Made by a program: the position numbers and the translations under genes. Shown one piece after another: positions 61,957-64,000 of a stretch of DNA of 64,000 nucleotides. This DNA comes from Novosphingobium aerophilum (lineage in GTDB: Bacteria; Pseudomonadota; Alphaproteobacteria; Sphingomonadales; Sphingomonadaceae). Numbering within the stretch: the stretch's first letter is position 1; each line of letters starts with the position of its first letter. The notes beneath the pieces are model-generated. The model worked only from the letters and a program-made list of their open reading frames with translations, did not search any database and was not told where the DNA came from. The stretch is from assembly GCF_014230305.1 (NCBI RefSeq), contig NZ_JACLAU010000005.1:62001-126000 (forward strand), read 5' to 3'.

Positions 61957-62430
61957 TCAGTCGTGAATACGGGTCAGCATCTCGATCAGGCTGACGACCT
62001 CCTTCTCGGTGAACCGCGATTTCAGCCAGCGCTCATGCTCGACAACGGCGTCTTTGGCCGTGGCGAGCATCTGGCGGCCGGCGTCGGTCAGGTTGAGCGT
62101 CTGCTTGCGGCCGTCGTCAAGCGACTTGCCGCGTACAAGGTAGCCGCGAGCCTGCAGCCGGTTCACGATCGCCATCGTCGTGGCCCGGTCCATCCGCATC
62201 AGTTGGGCCAGCCCGGTCTGCGCGATGTCCGGGTGAAGATCGACCAGCCACAACACGGACACCTGCTTCTGGGTCAGGTCGAGGTGCGTGAAGGTCTCGG
62301 TGAAGTGCCGGTAGACCGCGCCATAGGCGAGGCGAATATGGAAGCCGACGATGTCGCGGATTTCGCCGATGTCGTCGTCACCTTCGACATGCGGGGTGGT
62401 TGGCGAGAGAATCTCTTTTGGTCTTGTCAA
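61957..62430 (-). CDS. MarR-family regulator, best candidate for the shared dyad operator
   Basis: The 157-residue protein has LTQKQVSVLWLVDLHPDIAQ, TGLAQLMRMDRATTMAIVNRL (read as TGLAQLMRMDR and ATTMAIVNRL) and the wing LDDGRKQTLNLTDAGRQMLA, with helices at both ends for dimerisation. No ATG fits; the TTG at 62430 with GGAG upstream is the likely start. A perfect copy of the dyad lies 18 bases before its start, between it and the divergent dioxygenase gene, and another copy just beyond its end. Autoregulation plus control of the other ten sites is the simplest reading, but binding is not shown. Confidence 0.82.
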   Translation of the reverse strand: MTRPKEILSPTTPHVEGDDDIGEIRDIVGFHIRLAYGAVYRHFTETFTHLDLTQKQVSVLWLVDLHPDIAQTGLAQLMRMDRATTMAIVNRLQARGYLVRGKSLDDGRKQTLNLTDAGRQMLATAKDAVVEHERWLKSRFTEKEVVSLIEMLTRIHD

Positions 62431-62448
62431 CTCAGGCTCCAGAGACGA

Positions 62449-62468
62449 TTGTTAGTGCAACATACAAA
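62449..62468 (-). promoter_or_regulatory. Operator copy 11, between marR and the NOV1-like dioxygenase
   Basis: On the minus strand it reads TTTGTATGT-TGC-ACTAACAA, matching all 17 consensus positions. It is 18 bases from the marR start and 20 bases from the dioxygenase start, so a bound protein would cover both promoters. Confidence 0.78.
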
Positions 62469-62488
62469 AAGAGTCGGAAGAGATTGCC

Positions 62489-63958
62489 ATGGCCAACTTC
62501 CCGCAAAATCCCAACTTTACCGGCTTCAACACGCCGTCGCGCATTGAAGCGGATATTGTTGATCTTGTCCATGAAGGGACCATTCCAGCCGGACTGAGCG
62601 GAGCGTTCTACCGGGTTCAGCCCGATCCGCAATTCCCTCCCAAGCTGGGGGACGATATCGCCTTCAACGGCGACGGAATGATCGCCCGCTTTCACTTTCA
62701 TGATGGCCAGTGCGATTTTCGCCAGCGTTGGGCCAAAACCGACAAGTGGAAGCTAGAGAACGCGGCCGGCAAGGCTCTGTTCGGCGCCTATCGCAATCCG
62801 CTTGGCGACGATCCCTCGGTCAAGGGGGCCTATCGCTCGACCGCCAACACCAATGCCTTCCCCTTTGCCGGCAAGCTCTGGGCCATGAAGGAAGACAGTC
62901 CGGCGCTGCTGATGGACCCGGTCACGATGGAGACCATCGGGTTCGAGAAATTCGGCGGCAAGATGACGGGCGAGACCTTCACCTCGCACCCCAAGATCGA
63001 TCCCAGCACCGGCAACATGGTCGCGATCGGCTATGCCGCCTCGGGCCTGTGCAGCGACGATGTGACTTACCTCGAGGTTAGTCCTGATGGCGAGCTGGTC
63101 CGCGAGGAATGGTTCAAGGTTCCCTATTACTGCATGATGCACGATTTCGGTATCACCGAAGACTACCTGATCTTGCACATCGTTCCCTCGATCGGATCGT
63201 GGGAGCGATTGGAACAGGGTTTGCCGCATTTCGGTTTCGATACGACCATGCCGGTCTACCTTGGCGTGATCCCGCGCCGGGCCGGGCTGAAGCAGGAGGA
63301 CATCCGCTGGTTCAAGCGCGATAACTGCTTCGCCAGCCATGTGATGAACGCGTTTCAGGACGGCTCGAAGATCCACTTCGATATTCCCGAAGCGAAGAAC
63401 AACATGTTCCCGTTCTTCCCGGACGTTCACGGTGCGCCGTTCAATGGACGGGAGGCGATGAGCTACCTGACCCGCTGGACGGTCGATCTGGCCAACAACA
63501 CCGACGAGTTCGCGGCGATCACCCGGCTGACCGACACCGCCGGCGAATTTCCCCGCATCGACGATCGCTTCACCGGTCGGCCCTATCGCCATGGCTGGAT
63601 GCTCGAGATGGACTATGCCCGCCCGGTCGAACTCAAGGGCGGCAGCGCAGGTGGCCTGCTGATGAACTGCCTGTGCCATAAGGATCTGGTCACCGGAGAG
63701 GAGCAGCACTGGTGGTGCGGGCCAACCAGCTCGCTGCAGGAGCCATGCTTTATCCCGCGCAGTCGTGATGCCAGTGAGGGCGACGGCTGGATCGTGCAGG
63801 TCTGCAATCGACTTGAGGATCACCGCAGCGATCTGCTGCTGTTCGAAGCTCTGGATATCGCCAAGGGCCCGGTCGCCACGATCCAAATCCCGATCCGGCT
63901 GCGCTTCGGCCTGCACGGCAACTGGGCTGGGGCCGAAGCGATCGGCCTGCCAGCCTGA
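62489..63958 (+). CDS. Lignostilbene dioxygenase, NOV1-like (carotenoid cleavage oxygenase family), copy 2
   Basis: The 489-residue non-heme iron enzyme splits stilbenes such as lignostilbene at the central double bond to two aldehydes. It resembles NOV1 of N. aromaticivorans along its whole length, from memory. All iron ligands fall at the NOV1 positions: H167 (TSHPKID), H218 (MMHDFG), H284 (ASHVMNA) and H476 (LHGNW). The substrate-binding residues F59, Y101 and K134 are also kept. The start follows AGAGTCGGAAGAG. It is divergent from a MarR gene with a perfect operator between them. Product aldehydes (vanillin, 4-hydroxybenzaldehyde) would be oxidised by the nearby dehydrogenases. Confidence 0.92.
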   Translation: MANFPQNPNFTGFNTPSRIEADIVDLVHEGTIPAGLSGAFYRVQPDPQFPPKLGDDIAFNGDGMIARFHFHDGQCDFRQRWAKTDKWKLENAAGKALFGAYRNPLGDDPSVKGAYRSTANTNAFPFAGKLWAMKEDSPALLMDPVTMETIGFEKFGGKMTGETFTSHPKIDPSTGNMVAIGYAASGLCSDDVTYLEVSPDGELVREEWFKVPYYCMMHDFGITEDYLILHIVPSIGSWERLEQGLPHFGFDTTMPVYLGVIPRRAGLKQEDIRWFKRDNCFASHVMNAFQDGSKIHFDIPEAKNNMFPFFPDVHGAPFNGREAMSYLTRWTVDLANNTDEFAAITRLTDTAGEFPRIDDRFTGRPYRHGWMLEMDYARPVELKGGSAGGLLMNCLCHKDLVTGEEQHWWCGPTSSLQEPCFIPRSRDASEGDGWIVQVCNRLEDHRSDLLLFEALDIAKGPVATIQIPIRLRFGLHGNWAGAEAIGLPA

Positions 63959-63979
63959 ACCGCAGCAAGGATTGATGTC

Positions 63980-64000
63980 ATGATCTATCGCCGTGCGTTC
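63980..64000 (+). CDS. First codons of a further gene (cut by the right edge)
   Basis: An ATG at 63980 with AAGGA eight bases upstream begins a frame reading MIYRRAF and is cut at base 64000. It starts 21 bases after the dioxygenase stop, so it is probably in the same transcript. Nothing can be said about the product. Confidence 0.5.

Overview
The window is a high-GC (mid-60s percent by eye) chromosomal region from an alphaproteobacterium of the Sphingomonadaceae, most likely Novosphingobium or a close relative. The protein at 62489-63958 matches, from memory, the lignostilbene dioxygenase NOV1 of N. aromaticivorans, including all four iron histidines at the same residue numbers. The decarboxylase at 4121-5176 matches N. 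aromaticivorans LigW with metal ligands at E19, H188 and D314. I see no rRNA, tRNA, CRISPR, phage or insertion sequence. The region reads as a dedicated island for breaking down lignin-derived aromatics.

Layout, left to right. 1-1178: end of a protocatechuate/gallate meta-cleavage branch (PrpF/LigU tautomerase and LigK-type aldolase), with a divergent LysR regulator (1285-2460). 2468-8027 (minus): MFS transporter, then LigW, an aldehyde dehydrogenase and a second MFS transporter. 8178-10395 (plus): two LigD/LigL-like C-alpha dehydrogenases and a frameshifted VOC gene. 10405-14405: hydrolase, MetF and the THF-dependent O-demethylase LigM, divergent from PurU. 14425-20198 (minus): six-gene operon of aldehyde dehydrogenase, Rieske oxygenase, amidohydrolase, SDR, LigF-like glutathione transferase and hydrolase. 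20335-25649 (minus): PQQ alcohol dehydrogenase, two glutathione transferases, aldehyde dehydrogenase. 25806-27806: AMP-forming CoA ligase and VOC protein. 28134-37781 (plus): acyl-CoA dehydrogenase, ferB, ferA, AAHS transporter, CmcJ/NvfI-like oxygenase, lignostilbene dioxygenase, NmrA-like reductase. 37774-41773 (minus): LigM/DesA paralogue, two NTF2-like proteins, a second CmcJ/NvfI-like oxygenase, DUF3237. 41879-45562 (plus): MetE-like methyltransferase and TonB receptor. 45644-50406: second PQQ dehydrogenase, several NTF2-like proteins, SDR. 50514-53827 (minus): FolD and a 4-alkylphenol hydroxylase flavocytochrome with a small Tat-exported partner. 54273-59349: second TonB receptor, more NTF2-like proteins, MarR regulator. 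59514-63958: class 3 aldehyde dehydrogenase, Nu-class glutathione transferase, MarR regulator, NOV1-like dioxygenase, and the first codons of another gene.

How it fits together (inference from family knowledge). TonB receptors and MFS carriers bring in lignin oligomers and acids. Periplasmic PQQ and flavocytochrome dehydrogenases oxidise alcohols and alkylphenols. C-alpha SDRs plus glutathione transferases cleave beta-aryl ethers. NTF2-like lyases of the LdpA type would make stilbenes that the two dioxygenases split to vanillin-type aldehydes. Several aldehyde dehydrogenases give acids, and FerA/FerB convert ferulate to vanillin. LigM and its paralogue remove methyl groups onto tetrahydrofolate, and MetF, FolD, PurU and a MetE-like protein dispose of the C1 units.

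The most striking non-coding signal is a 19-20 bp dyad (TTGTATGY-N3-RCWWACRA). I found eleven copies, each in a non-coding gap a short way upstream of a start codon, including the divergent promoter of the MarR gene at 61957-62430. This suggests that one MarR-type repressor controls most of the island, including the C1-disposal genes.
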